Positions 22,990-34,300 of a stretch of 64,000 nt of DNA are shown here, piece after piece. Within the stretch, counting starts at the first letter, position 1. Each line of letters opens with the position of its first letter. The position numbers and the translations under genes are program-made. The notes under the pieces were generated by a model. The model was not told where the DNA came from and made no database searches. It saw only the letters and a program-made list of their open reading frames with translations. Where the stretch lies: contig OY744520.1 in assembly GCA_963556195.1 (NCBI GenBank), positions 155,493,607 through 155,557,606 of the forward strand, given 5' to 3'. The DNA comes from Sepiola atlantica (lineage: Eukaryota > Mollusca > Cephalopoda > Sepiida > Sepiolidae).

Positions 22990-24279
22990 CGATGGGTGTT
23001 CAATAAGTAATGCCCCTGCCCCATTCTCCGTAGCAGTAGAGTAATGAAACTTGGCACAGTTATTAGTCTTTCTCGAGATAAGAATTACCCAGAGGTATGC
23101 ATTTCTCCCATCATTTGATGCAGCTCTGGACACCGTTTTTGTAGAACGCCCCAGGTTTGTCTTCCAACCACGTCGTAACTTCAGAAATCAAGGCTGTATC
23201 ATCTGGGAAATGCTTTCCTCTCAAAAACGACTTCATAGCTGGGAAGAGATCTTAGTCAGAGGGTGCAAGATCAGAAAAGGGAGATGGGGAAGTATTTCAT
23301 AGCCACACGCCCGTGCTTCTGATCTGGGAAATGCAAGTTGTGGATTGGAGCGTTGTCCTGCAGGAGAAGGATACCTTTGCTGATCTTACCCCGCCTCTTG
23401 ATTTTGATAGCTTCTCTTAATTTCATCAAAAGTGAAGCGTAATAGGCTCCTGTAATTGTGGTAAGCTTTGCCAGAAAATATGTCATCACTACTCCGTCCT
23501 GGTCCCAGAAGACTGTGTGCATGACCTTGCCAGCGGAGGGCTGCACCCTTGCCTTATTTGGAGGTGGCGAGCCCAAGTGCTTCCATTGCATTGACTGGAC
23601 TTTGGTCTCTGGATCATAGTGATAGATCCAAGTTTCATCCTGTGTAATCAGTTATTTGAAAACCTTCGACCGATTTTCTATGCACATCTCCAAATTCATC
23701 CTCGAGCACTCGACGTGTTCTTGCTTCACGGAAGGTGTGAGCACCTGAGAATCGATCTGGCAGACACCTTATGCATATGCAAATGATCAAGAATTATTGT
23801 TTCTACAGACCTTGTACTAATCCTGACCCCTTGTGCTATTTGGCGAATAGTAATGAGTCGATCTTCCAAAATGACAGCTTCAACTTGACGGACAGATGCC
23901 TCATCAATAGCAGAAGAGGGACGACCATGGCTGGGAGCTGTTTTCACAGACTTCCGGCAATGTTTGAATTCACGATTCAAGCGTTGTACAAGGTCATATG
24001 ATGGGGCATCATCACTATGAGGTTTTTTCTCATTTCATCAAAAGTCTCCTTTGGTGTGCGCCCTTTCAAATACAAAAAGCGAATCACTGCGCGACACTCA
24101 ACTGGCCCCATTTCACACATGACTCAGTTCAAACACCTGTAAATCAGAAACCACAATTAGTTCAGAGCTGTTTTTGAAACATACCCCATACATATATATA
24201 AATCAGTACACATGCTAAATTTCATCTAGATCAAGATACTTGAAGTGGGTCATGAGCATTACTTATTGAACACCCCTCG
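22990..24279 (-). mobile_element. Mariner transposon, complete ends, transposase broken
   Basis: Structurally complete Tc1/mariner element of 1,290 bp. Its ends are inverted repeats: GGGTGTTCAATAAGTAATGC on the left, and the exact reverse complement of that block on the right. TA duplications flank it at 22988-22989 and 24280-24281. On the minus strand the transposase starts near 24120 (MCEMGPVECRAVIRFLYLKG). It continues with the helix-turn-helix part at 23726-23980 (VRQVEAVILEDRLITIRQIA) and the catalytic part at 23271-23591 (HTVFWDQDGVVM, LLLQDNAPIH, with DETWIYHYDPETK just upstream). Frameshifts near 24030 and 23740, an in-frame stop before DETW, and damage after DNAPIH (near 23310) make it inactive. 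The well-matched ends suggest moderate age. Confidence 0.92.
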
Positions 24280-24281
24280 TA

Positions 24282-25527
24282 CATTGCTATCGATGAGTTT
24301 GTTTTACATATTTAATTTATAAAATGTCATTTATTTTAGGCCCAAAACTATTTCATGGATAATATATGGATATATATTGCCAAGTGCAATACCTTATGCG
24401 GTATACTTTAAACGGGTGACCATTGACTCAGCAGCATCTCCATATTAAATTTCACGTCAGATTTCCCTGACTTCCTGTCAGCAACGATCGGGCAGGTCGC
24501 GGAAGCGCCCGAGAGCAGCCCAGAAGATACGAACACGAGACTGAAACTTACCAAGCGTTTAATGAAAGACTTTCAAAGAAAAAATACAAAGATAAAATTA
24601 CGAACAAACCGTAGCTGAAGAACTGTAAATAAATATATTTTAATTTTTTGGAGGGCCAAATGAACCATTAGCTATCAAATGTGTAGATGTAAATGTTTTC
24701 ATTTGTTTGTGAAAATAATGTTGTTTTTTCGCTGGAGGCGGGAGTTACAATTTTGTACATGATTTTTTAACATGAAACAAAGAAAAGAATAAAAATGTTA
24801 TGCTTTTGAATTAGCATTTCCGGAAATTCGACGACCTGACACAGCTGATAATAATTTATTTGTGTTGCAATAGAATGCGATTATTGTTTTCTTCCAAATA
24901 TTGTCGGTTGCTTCCTATTACCTGACTGGCGAATGAATGCTGCAACCTGATTGGTTAATACTTCGTCAGCTCTCGGATACTTTATATACCTGCCGGATCG
25001 TTGCCGACGCGAAGTCACGGAAATCTGGCGCGTCAGCTATAAGAGGATCACATTTCGAGTTGTCATTGTTTTACCAAGTGACGTGGAAAGGATTTATAAA
25101 TGAAGCGAGTTTCTTCCAAGATGTTGATAAAGTTACAACGTCCTGTCAGTTCCGGATAATTAAAGGCTTCATGTGTTCTAGTGCATACAGAAGCGCTGCT
25201 TCATGAAGTAAATTAGGATGCATTAGCTAAGTGAAACAAATCTATTTTAAGTTTAAATCGTTCGTCCTGCCTATATCTTAATTATTAAACGAGCCAGGCG
25301 AGAAAAAGGAACAGATGAATATATACACTCTAACAGGCGAAATATAAATAAATAACACATCAGTAATTAGGTGAATAGGTGGCATTTATAAATAGGCTTA
25401 TTCTTACGAGGCGTCCATCAACTTAGAAACATTATGTTTCAGTCTTAAATGTTAGAAACCAACAAAATAGTTATTTTAAACTTAATGTCGATGTTCATGT
25501 TAAAATACTAATTCAAACTAAAACGCG
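24282..25527. other. No supported feature
   Basis: Includes an 89-codon plus-strand frame at 24937-25206 without recognisable motifs. Nothing else could be supported. Confidence 0.4.
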
Positions 25528-25708
25528 CAGATCGACGAAAATGCTATTTAAAATTTTAGCGTGACAGATCAACAAAATGAAATTGAAAATTTTAGTGTTA
25601 CAGACCAACAAGATATTATATATATTTTAGCATAACAGACTAATCTAAACTATTGCAAATTTAAACGTCACTGACACACAAAAATACGATTTTATAACTA
25701 AGCGTGAA
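25528..25708. repeat. Degenerate minisatellite, about 36-bp unit, five copies
   Basis: Five successive units of 35-37 bp. Each begins CAGA(T/C)(C/T) or similar (GACAGATC, TACAGACC, ACAGACTAA, CACTGACAC) and ends in an A/T-rich stretch with TTTTAG..TGA. A weaker sixth unit may precede. Confidence 0.7.
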
Positions 25709-27735
25709 CAACTAATCGAACGGAGACTTTTTGATTCTAAAATAAAATAACTTCATTCAATCTTACTTTTAGAGGCGAACATGTTATTTAAAAAACAAGC
25801 TGTATAAGTGTAAAGCTGTATTGTGTGTATACTTTCTTTTTGATCTACACATTAAGTTTAGCTATAGACAAAAACAATATAAACATTTAGGATCAATCTG
25901 ATAGTGCGAAGAGAAAGGCTGATAATTGCATCGCCCTTTAATTAGCCAATCTAGTGAGTATTAATTAATTAAAACGATATTTTAAAAATAGCAAGAACTT
26001 TCGATTTAATTTCGAAAAAAATATTCCTAGCATCTCCTATCAAAAAGTAAAAGAAACAACTTTCGACCAAAAAAAACAGGTCATATTTTTAGATGCGTCC
26101 AATTGTGCTTGTGATAGGTATTGTCCGTCGTTCGTCAGTTGATCAACCAGTCACGCCTCAATCGAAATAGAATGTTCGTTGCTCAGAGCACAATTCGAAA
26201 GGATGCATCATGTTTTAGTTGGTTAAAATACTTTTTGTAAAATCTTACGTCCATCAGTCCTCTTTTATGCGTATGTTTAACCAAGCGTCTCCGTTCATCT
26301 TTTCATACACTAACTATACAATAACCCAAACTATGATGTTTGCACCTGTTTTATGTTCCTATACAGAGCTTAAGATTAATATGTAATGATAGTTAATTTA
26401 ACGTCTTTAATTAATATTCCAATTTTGATCAAAATCCATTACATTATTTTGATTCTAGAAAATGTCTTAAATGTAAAGCTCATAAAAAGAAATTGAAATT
26501 CAGCGAAGGTTGCTTCATGGGTGTTAAATGACGATATATCACATTCAATGCAAAACCGAATTAGTAGAATTTTATTTAATCATAAAACCCTTTAAAATAT
26601 TGAAATTTACGTATACTTATTAAAATTTCGCGAAAATCGATAGTATCTTGATTTTCCCGAAGGGCTTGCATCCCCTCCTCTCCCCTCAGTATATAAGTAA
26701 ATTAAATTAAATAAAGCCTATATTGCCTACCTGTACGTCTAGAAGTTGTGTTTAATAAATTATCAGTTAATTAATTTAGAACTGAATTCGGTATATAAGA
26801 ATATATAAACGTATACAGGTACCTAAGTTTATAGAGAATTTACGACATATTAAGGCCCGAGAGTAAAGGGTTTATTGACTGGATATGTTGTCAGTTGAAT
26901 AGTTAAGAATATTATGAGATGATTGAACATCATCAATGGGATTGACAAAAGGTCAGTCATTATGATAACGGTGTATGCCTAATATTCGGTTACATTGAAT
27001 TTAAAGACGAGCATTTTATAGAACACAGGAACGAAATTTGCCACCTTTTTCTTTGACATCGCTTGATCATCGTAAAACATACATATTCAATGGTCTTATG
27101 TTATTTTAAGCGACTGTTTACGTTAGTCGTCTGTGACGTTTAAGTTTTAAAAATCATTGTGTGCGTTTTTTTATGTTTTTCTTACTATTAGTTCATCACT
27201 TATCAAGACCAAGAACCACTCAAGAGTAAATGTTTATCAGATGGTAATGATTGCCAGCTAAAAGATGAGGAACATTATGGTAGTATTATAATTGATCAAT
27301 GGTATGAACTGCGTTTGATTAATTATTGGGCGTTTTATGACAATAATCTGTTGATATTGGATTTGAAGACAACCAAGTTGTAATCAACAGCAGAGCTGTC
27401 CAGCGTTAATGTGGTCCACACGTAGGAAGCCATGGAAAACAAGCTCTGTTCATACTGATAGACACATAGAGAGAGACAGAAAACTCATTTTTCGTTACAG
27501 AAGCAAGACGAGTTCTTGGTTAAAATGTATTACAAGGGGTAACTAGCACTCAGCCAAGAACTTTCTATAGTAAACCCGTTTGTTATAAATTGCACATTTT
27601 GTGTCTGTTTAAAATAGCATTATTGTTGACCTGCCAGGGTTAAATTTTAAATATCGTTTTTGATGGATTGTAACGTTATGGTTTGAAAATATTATTTTCG
27701 TTTCGACACACTCACGTGTTAAATATAATTCCCAT
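25709..27735. other. No supported feature
   Basis: AT-rich sequence with no open frames of note and no recognised repeat. Confidence 0.45.
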
Positions 27736-27739
27736 TGCT

Positions 27740-28745
27740 CAACGCATAGATTTGATGTTAGATGCATCTAAGCATTTATATAACAGGCTCTGTCCACCGG
27801 TCACCTGTGAAACTCGGAATAGCATTACATCGGATAGAAAAGCTTGAATTTTTAATAAAGTTTTCGTTGTACTGTCACGCTTAAATGTTAAATAGTATTT
27901 GCATCGATTAGCGGGCAGATGGGATAAAAACATGTAAAACATGCCATTACATCTTTTACATGTGTTGGGTTTATATTTCCCTGCTCTACCTAGCATATCC
28001 CATTTTAGGCTGTATTGCATATATTTATTTTTTAGTTTTTTTATATGTTTAACTGAAGTCGTACAGACCTTATTTAAATTTGTATTAGGTTATTTGAAAG
28101 AGTGTATATGATTTCTAAATCTGCCCTTGAAACTACAGGCCGTCGCTCCAATGTATGTTCTAATTCTGTTTTCCTCTATGACGTTAAACTTATATACTAT
28201 ATCTGAAGTTAAACATTTCCCCTCTAAATGTCACTCATTGACATTTCTACAGTTACATTATAAGCTGCTATTCTGGTTCTAGACAAAGTTTATCGATGTT
28301 GAAAAAGATACATTTACTGTATTTGTATTGACAAGTCCACTATCCCTAAGAAACATTTTCTCGGTAATTTGATAGAAATGTTTAGGTATGTTAGTGAGAG
28401 TGTTTAAGCCATAAGAAGGATGGAACTAGAGTGAATTTCTACGTCTGATTTTCTTCTTAGTGATATTTTCTACGGATTATGGGTTTGTTGATCCCCTAGT
28501 GTAAAGTGTAGTATTAGGTGGGGTATCACAAGTATTATTAGTATGTATTCTACTTTTGATTTGTCTGAAATCTCCCATAGCCATGTTGTATATAATTGTG
28601 AAGTGCGTTCCTATTTGTCTTAGAATTCTCATTGTGCTTCACCGAGCTTACTTTTATATAGTCTATTTTCCCAGTATATCCAAATCTGGCTAATGCTTCA
28701 TTATAATATTTGTTATTCTTATAGAATAGTTACTCATTAGATAAT
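27740..28745 (-). pseudogene. GIY-YIG endonuclease region of a Penelope-like retroelement, decayed
   Basis: Minus-strand frames, shifted relative to one another, spell the C-terminal cassette typical of GIY-YIG retroelement proteins. From upstream: a decayed segment (NTLTNIPKHFYQITEKMFL) near 28380; ECHLEGKCLTSDIVYKFNV near 28200-28250; YIGATACSFKGRFRNH near 28105-28155; then at 27739-28020 YSLKWDMLGRAGKYKPNTCKRC. In this family the nuclease opens the target site. YIG and the downstream R and H are kept, but several shifts and stops interrupt the frame. No RT was found upstream on this strand. Penelope-like origin is the best fit; another GIY-YIG retroelement is possible. Confidence 0.65.
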
Positions 28746-29004
28746 AGCTTCGATATTCTCTTTGAGATACTAGGGATTATGGCTGTGTTAATGGGCCCGT
28801 GGTGGTTAGAGTTTACATCTACATGGAGTTGGGTTGAGTTTATGATATGGTTCATATGTTTTATTGTTTAGGTTTAAGCTGATGTCTAAGAAGTTAACTA
28901 TCTCATGGTTTAAGTCTATTGTTACCTTAAGGTCCAACTTAAAAAAAAACAAACTATGTATATTCTTTTATGGATTCTCTAACCTTTTATTGTCAGAATT
29001 GACG

Positions 29005-29006
<2 letters not shown>

Positions 29007-29068
<62 letters not shown>
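29007..29068. repeat. (TA)n microsatellite
   Basis: About 31 TA units. Confidence 0.95.
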
Positions 29069-29071
<3 letters not shown>

Positions 29072-29346
29072 TAGTGTAAGTGTCAGATATCACGAAGAGA
29101 TTTAACAAACTGATGAATTTCTTTTGTCACCATAAAGAAGCTTTACGAATACTGATTAAGACAGGCTACAATTTTTTTTAAATATTTGGTAAATCCAATA
29201 TATGCTAGATCTTAAAACATTCCATTTAATAGTTTTTGCCACGGCAAAGATTTCATACAAAGTGCCGTCCAATAGCAGATTCCAAAGTCGAGAGGGGAAG
29301 ATTAAGACAAAGATTCTGACATTCCCTGTCAGATGTTCTGTACAAC

Positions 29347-29535
29347 ATGCTATTTTATGCTAGTCTGCACACGCAAAGGAGTTTACTTCCCTCATTTAAA
29401 AAGAAGTACGTTTCTCAGGAAGCTTATAACAAAATTAGACCCAGATTATATGACTTTTCAAAAATACACAATCTGGAACAAAATCCTATTGTAAATAGTT
29501 TGTATAGAAAATGTCGTATTAAGAAATACGTGTAG
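29347..29535 (+). pseudogene. Penelope-like reverse transcriptase fragment
   Basis: A 62-codon plus-strand frame contains KIRPRLYDFSKIHNLEQNPIV, a damaged form of the PRLYGLPKIHK..PLRPIV signature at the start of Penelope-like RT domains. No flanking RT motifs remain readable. The frame ends after about 12 further codons. Confidence 0.55.
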
Positions 29536-29911
29536 ACTGAGGGAATGTGTATTTCGTTTTTAGAATGATATTTTCTACACACGAAAAGTCGCCCTTATAT
29601 GTGACTATAAAATTGCGTTTTTCGGGAGACGACGTATTTATAAACGTTAGTTACAAGTGGACATGAACACAAATAAAAAGACTAACGTCAAAATCGTACT
29701 TGCATGCGATTTGAGATATGGCTTGAAACGATGTGTTCTTTTAAACGAAATTCGATAAACGTATTATTGTCAAGCAGTCGGAATTGGCGAATAAAGTAAA
29801 TTAAAGTAAAGTAAATTCATATGAATCAGAATGGTACAACTTCGTTGAATTGTATTTTGTTGTCGGCAGCTCGTAATGCTTGGCAACACCATTAAATGAA
29901 AGCGGTATTAT

Positions 29912-29998
29912 TAAATCAACAGGATTCGAACCTGACACACCCAGGTTGTCAGTCCGTGTCATTATCCACTTAACCACCAATAGCCAAATGATATGCTG
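29912..29998 (-). repeat. tRNA-like SINE head
   Basis: The minus strand reads TTGGTGGTTAAGTGGATAAT (A-box-like), a possible anticodon arm around ACTGACAAC, and then GGTTCGAATCC, a perfect B box. The D and T arms are recognisable but the anticodon stem pairs imperfectly, so this is a tRNA-derived SINE rather than a tRNA gene. Confidence 0.6.
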
Positions 29999-30700
29999 AT
30001 AATCGGAAATATAGCAGTGAATTTTCCAGAATCTTCTTAAAGTTGATAATTAGAAGTGTGTTAAAAGTGTGGTCACTTTCTTATTGGAAGTTGTGTTTGA
30101 GAGAGTCATGTGTAGCGGATATTATATAACAAATATTGAAAAAAGATAAAAATTAATGCGTAATTGCTAGATACAAACATGAGGGTTACGTTTAATTGCT
30201 TAACGGACAACTCTGTAAAGGGTTTGTTTTACTATTGTGGCTGAATCTGCGATGTAAAAATTAGCCTCATTTAATATAGATAAATATACAACTTTACAAT
30301 TTATGGTACTTAACAACAAATAATAAAACACGAATTTTAAAGTTGAATATTATTAGAAAAAAAACTAGCAGTTGTAGATCTCTAAACACACCTTGTCATC
30401 TTTGCCTGTATGTAAAACTTACATAATGAGATTTAGTGAAAGAAGTCAACTCTTTAATATGATAATTATAACCTACAATTAATTATAGGCATAATAAGAT
30501 GTACACTCTTATTAATTTGCATGAAGCCCTTCAATATATAAACCTCCCACTTAAACTTTAAATGAATATTATTAGTAACAATAAGCTTTAATTTATTAAC
30601 CTAGAGTTTCTTTCATAGCTACTAGTATGGATGTTTGTTTCTCTTTGTGTTCATAAATACTCTATTGACTTTTAGTATATATACACACATGTGCAGATAT
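29999..30700. other. No supported feature
   Basis: AT-rich sequence between the SINE head and a TA tract. Confidence 0.45.
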
Positions 30701-30701
30701 C

Positions 30702-30704
<3 letters not shown>

Positions 30705-30766
<62 letters not shown>
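30705..30766. repeat. (TA)n microsatellite
   Basis: About 31 TA units. On the minus strand it lies downstream of a hammerhead-type motif 115 bp away. Confidence 0.95.
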
Positions 30767-30768
<2 letters not shown>

Positions 30769-30845
30769 GGTAAGGTACACGATAAGTCATGAAAGTGAAA
30801 TACCGTGGTAGACAAACTGTGTAAAACATGGCAAACGGAAAACAG

Positions 30846-30930
30846 GTTAAAAGGAAGGAGAAAAACAAAAACAAGATATTTGACCGGTTTCGTTAGTGCT
30901 AGATAACGTCTTCAGAAAAAGTGAAGATTT
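30846..30930 (-). ncRNA. Hammerhead-type ribozyme motif, Penelope-like terminus (inverted partner 1)
   Basis: The minus strand has CTGAAGA (30909-30915), a GTTA/TAAC stem with an eight-base loop, then GAAAC (30887-30891) and GGTC (30882-30885) followed by AAAT. This gives the conserved CUGANGA, GAAA and GUC elements in hammerhead order. Stem III is minimal, as reported for Penelope-like hammerheads, and a short TTT/AAA start of stem I is possible. One extra C sits at the base of stem II, so activity cannot be judged. The motif and about 40 flanking bases (TCTTGTTTTTGTTTTTCTCC) recur in inverted orientation at 31275-31352. Confidence 0.65.
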
Positions 30931-31274
30931 GGAAATAATTTTATTTTGAAGGCACACGCATGGGAAAGGGAAAGATGATCTGATTGGACCATATTACAAT
31001 ACTTTTAGTGACATTGAAATATGACAAGTGGGTGACACATTCTTCTTTATTTTTTATTCTACTTTTTATATTTTTATTTATTTTCTTTTTCTTGTTCACT
31101 TTCACACCTACTGAGCTAGTATAGGGGAGGCGGTAGGCGGAGCGTTAAAGGCGATACAAGGGAAGAAGACAGAGCAACTAGCTAGGATAAACACAACATA
31201 GGAGTGGGCATGAAATTAATACACCGAACGCGCGCACCCAGACATGAATCTGTATATTAGAAAAAGGTCTGCTA

Positions 31275-31352
31275 ATCTTTTTCTGAAGACGTTCCCTAAC
31301 ACGAACGAAACCCGTCAAATCTCTTGTTTTTGTTTTTCTCCTGCCTTTTAAA
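31275..31352 (+). ncRNA. Hammerhead-type ribozyme motif, Penelope-like terminus (inverted partner 2)
   Basis: The plus strand has CTGAAGA (31283-31289), GTT/AAC stem II, GAAAC (31307-31311), then CCGTC followed by AAAT. It shares TCTTGTTTTTGTTTTTCTCC with the partner on the other strand. Loop bases differ from the partner (CCCTAACACG here) while the GTT/AAC pairing and all core positions are kept, which supports a structured RNA origin. Confidence 0.65.
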
Positions 31353-34300
31353 TTTCTTTCGTTTGTCATTTTTCACACACACACACACATACACACACAT
31401 GATGAACCGTTCAGTTATTAAAATGCAAATGACCAGGAACCGTCTAGTCTATCTCAAACGTTTTAAAAAGGTATCATTTATCTTTTACAACGTAATCCAT
31501 ATTCAGTAATTTATATATAAAGTAAATTTAGCCCTATACGTTTATGTGTTTTCAACCAAAACGTGTGCGAATCTGCTTCGGTAGCGATTAAAACTTATTC
31601 CTGATGCACGCTTTATGAAAATATGCTTTTATTTCATATGCGTCCAATGAGTTCTATATGCTTTTTTCAGCTACACAAATTCCTATCTTGACATCAACAC
31701 AGGAGGTATTTTCACTCTCATGCTCATATCTACTACTATTGCAACTCATTTCCCCGGGAATTCGTTTGTATAATTTAATTATTTCGACGTAGGACCATTA
31801 GTATTTGATTTTTTTCTTTTTTGTAATTCTACCTTACCTAAATACTTTTTAATCAAGATACGGGCCGCTCCCTTCAATTTCTCATTCGCTTTTGAGGATG
31901 TAACATATTATATTCAGATTTAAATAACATTAAACTTAGACTTACACTATACTCCCAGGTCTTAGTAGTCCCTTGCCTGATGCCTGATATGCTTTCACTC
32001 GTGATGGAGTGCTGATACCAGGGTACTTTTAAGACAAAATGCCTTTCAACAATCTCTTAGATTTACATTTACTTTAAACGATTTCCTTAAGCCAACTGTC
32101 AACGAACTGTTTACACTGGCTTTTTTCGAATATCCTCTCAAACTTGGTGTTAGGTAAAGTGTAAGTTAGGTAATGTGTACTTTTTTTATTCATACAAAAT
32201 CTTAACTTCGTCTAATGTTTGTGTATAGGCATAAATACTTACCCTCCAGAAAGATTTCTTTTTTTTCTTTTTTTCTCAACTCCATGTAAGTACGTTACTG
32301 TGAGGATGCTTTTATTTGTATACGAATAAATAAAGGAACACTTCAATTAATATTTAGAGCTAAGTAAAACATCGCGTAAAAATATTTATATGGAGTTCAG
32401 AGTTGGGAGCATGACTTTTATGGGTTCATTGATTGTACCAGGCAACGTATGTGCACGCGTATCGGTAATTATCAATATTTTTATAACCATAGTTATGCGC
32501 CTCCCTTCCCTCTCTTTTTATCTCTCTCTTTGTCATCTGTCTCTCACACACACACTCACTCTGATACCTCTACATCCATGTCTCTTTTTCTTTCCCTATA
32601 TCTTTCTCTCACACCCCTGCTCCAATGTGGTGTTTTCTCTTTGTAACGTCATCTATTTTGCATGGATACACACAACTTAACATTTATCATGTATGACGTC
32701 ATCAATAATCTATTATCTGGCCACGTTTTGTTTTAACGCACGAACATATCCTTTTCTGACGTTAACCCGTGTGGCAAGTGGCAAACACCCAAACACCATC
32801 CATCCAGTTGTCTACATTATTGGATATAGTTTCATCACTTGTTATAATAAACAGTGCATTTTACAAGCAGTATATCGTAAAAAACTGTCTTCTTATAAGG
32901 TTAAAGCCTCTCCATCTCCCTTCCTCTCTCCCTCTCATTCTCTTTCCTTCTTTCTCTCTCTATAGAGAGAAATAAGTGTATATCTCTTTAATGATAACAC
33001 TGTATGTAAAAAGAATAATATTCTATGTTCAGAGTTTGTTTCCTATGAATAGGGTATTCAACAAAGAAAACGTAATTGCCCGTTTCCTGTCAATAGAGAG
33101 CCGTTCGCATCCGGCCGTCGATCATCACATGTATTGAGCGCTTTTCTAAACATTTCTTTTGTTTTTCTTTAAAAGCTTTTAGAAAATTATTTCAATACGG
33201 GTTAGTAAACTAAGCATCTCTTCTTTTTTATTCACTTCCTTTGATGAATTTCAGGCTGTGACCTTTATTTGAATATAGGTTAAATCTCCCACCATGGAAA
33301 GTGTCAAGTACTTATCGTTCAAAAAAGTAAGATAGTTGTATAAAGGGCATATTTAATATGCATGCAAGGTCATAGAAAATGTCATTTCCTTCGTAAGCGT
33401 GTAAGATCTATGGGCGTACATAACATATGAACGTTATCATTTTACGCCTCTAAAATAAACTACGTCCGTTAAATCAGTATTTTGTGATAAAAATGTGATT
33501 TAATCGTGACAGACTTACGAACGGGCAATACTTCTTGTGAATATACTTGCGAGCATCTAAAATAATATCCGTTCATTCGATCTGTGCATATGTACGGTTA
33601 AGATTACATTGATATACCGCTTTCCGTAAGATCAATACATTTCAGAGATGTTAAGGCTGGCCAGTACAAAATAGGTAACCCTTTGTAAAACACCAAGAGT
33701 TGTTTTTAATAATAATTCCTTCATATGCAAATTAATACACAATTCAATCATATACAAGAAATATGTACGGTTTCCGCATCATATAAACAAATGGTGGTTG
33801 CCACGTTGTAAAGTTTAACAATAAAAACACTGTATACCGTATATTAATTGATTTAAATGTGTTTAAAACTTATTTGTGACAGACCAATAGACAGACACAC
33901 AGTTTTATAGATATGTTTAAATATTTTTTTATATAATGAGAATCTCTCCAGACAAGGCCTGAAACCACTTTATTGTAAGGAGCTACAAAAGAATATACTA
34001 CTTCAAAGTTAAGAAAATAGTCAATAATTAGTATTAGATGAGTAGATTCCGACCCAGAAAACAGCAGTTCTCCCTCCTTTGTCAGAAACAACGCTCATGG
34101 AAGGCGAGGACTAAATTGCCAATTAAGGGAAGCGAGAGTGACGAGGCTGCTAAAAGAAAAGCCAAGGTCCACTTTTTACTCTTCTTGAATCTAAAATAAT
34201 ATGCGGCCATCTGATATGCCCGATAAAGTAAATATTTCAAACATGTGACAGCCAGACATATCGTTTTATAGAGAGTTATCAAAAATAAGATGTGTCCATT

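Noticed and set aside
24937..25206. 89-codon open frame
   Set aside because: No motif, no homologous copy, composition ordinary; likely random.
29912..29998. Functional tRNA gene
   Set aside because: Anticodon stem does not pair properly and acceptor ends do not match; better explained as a SINE.
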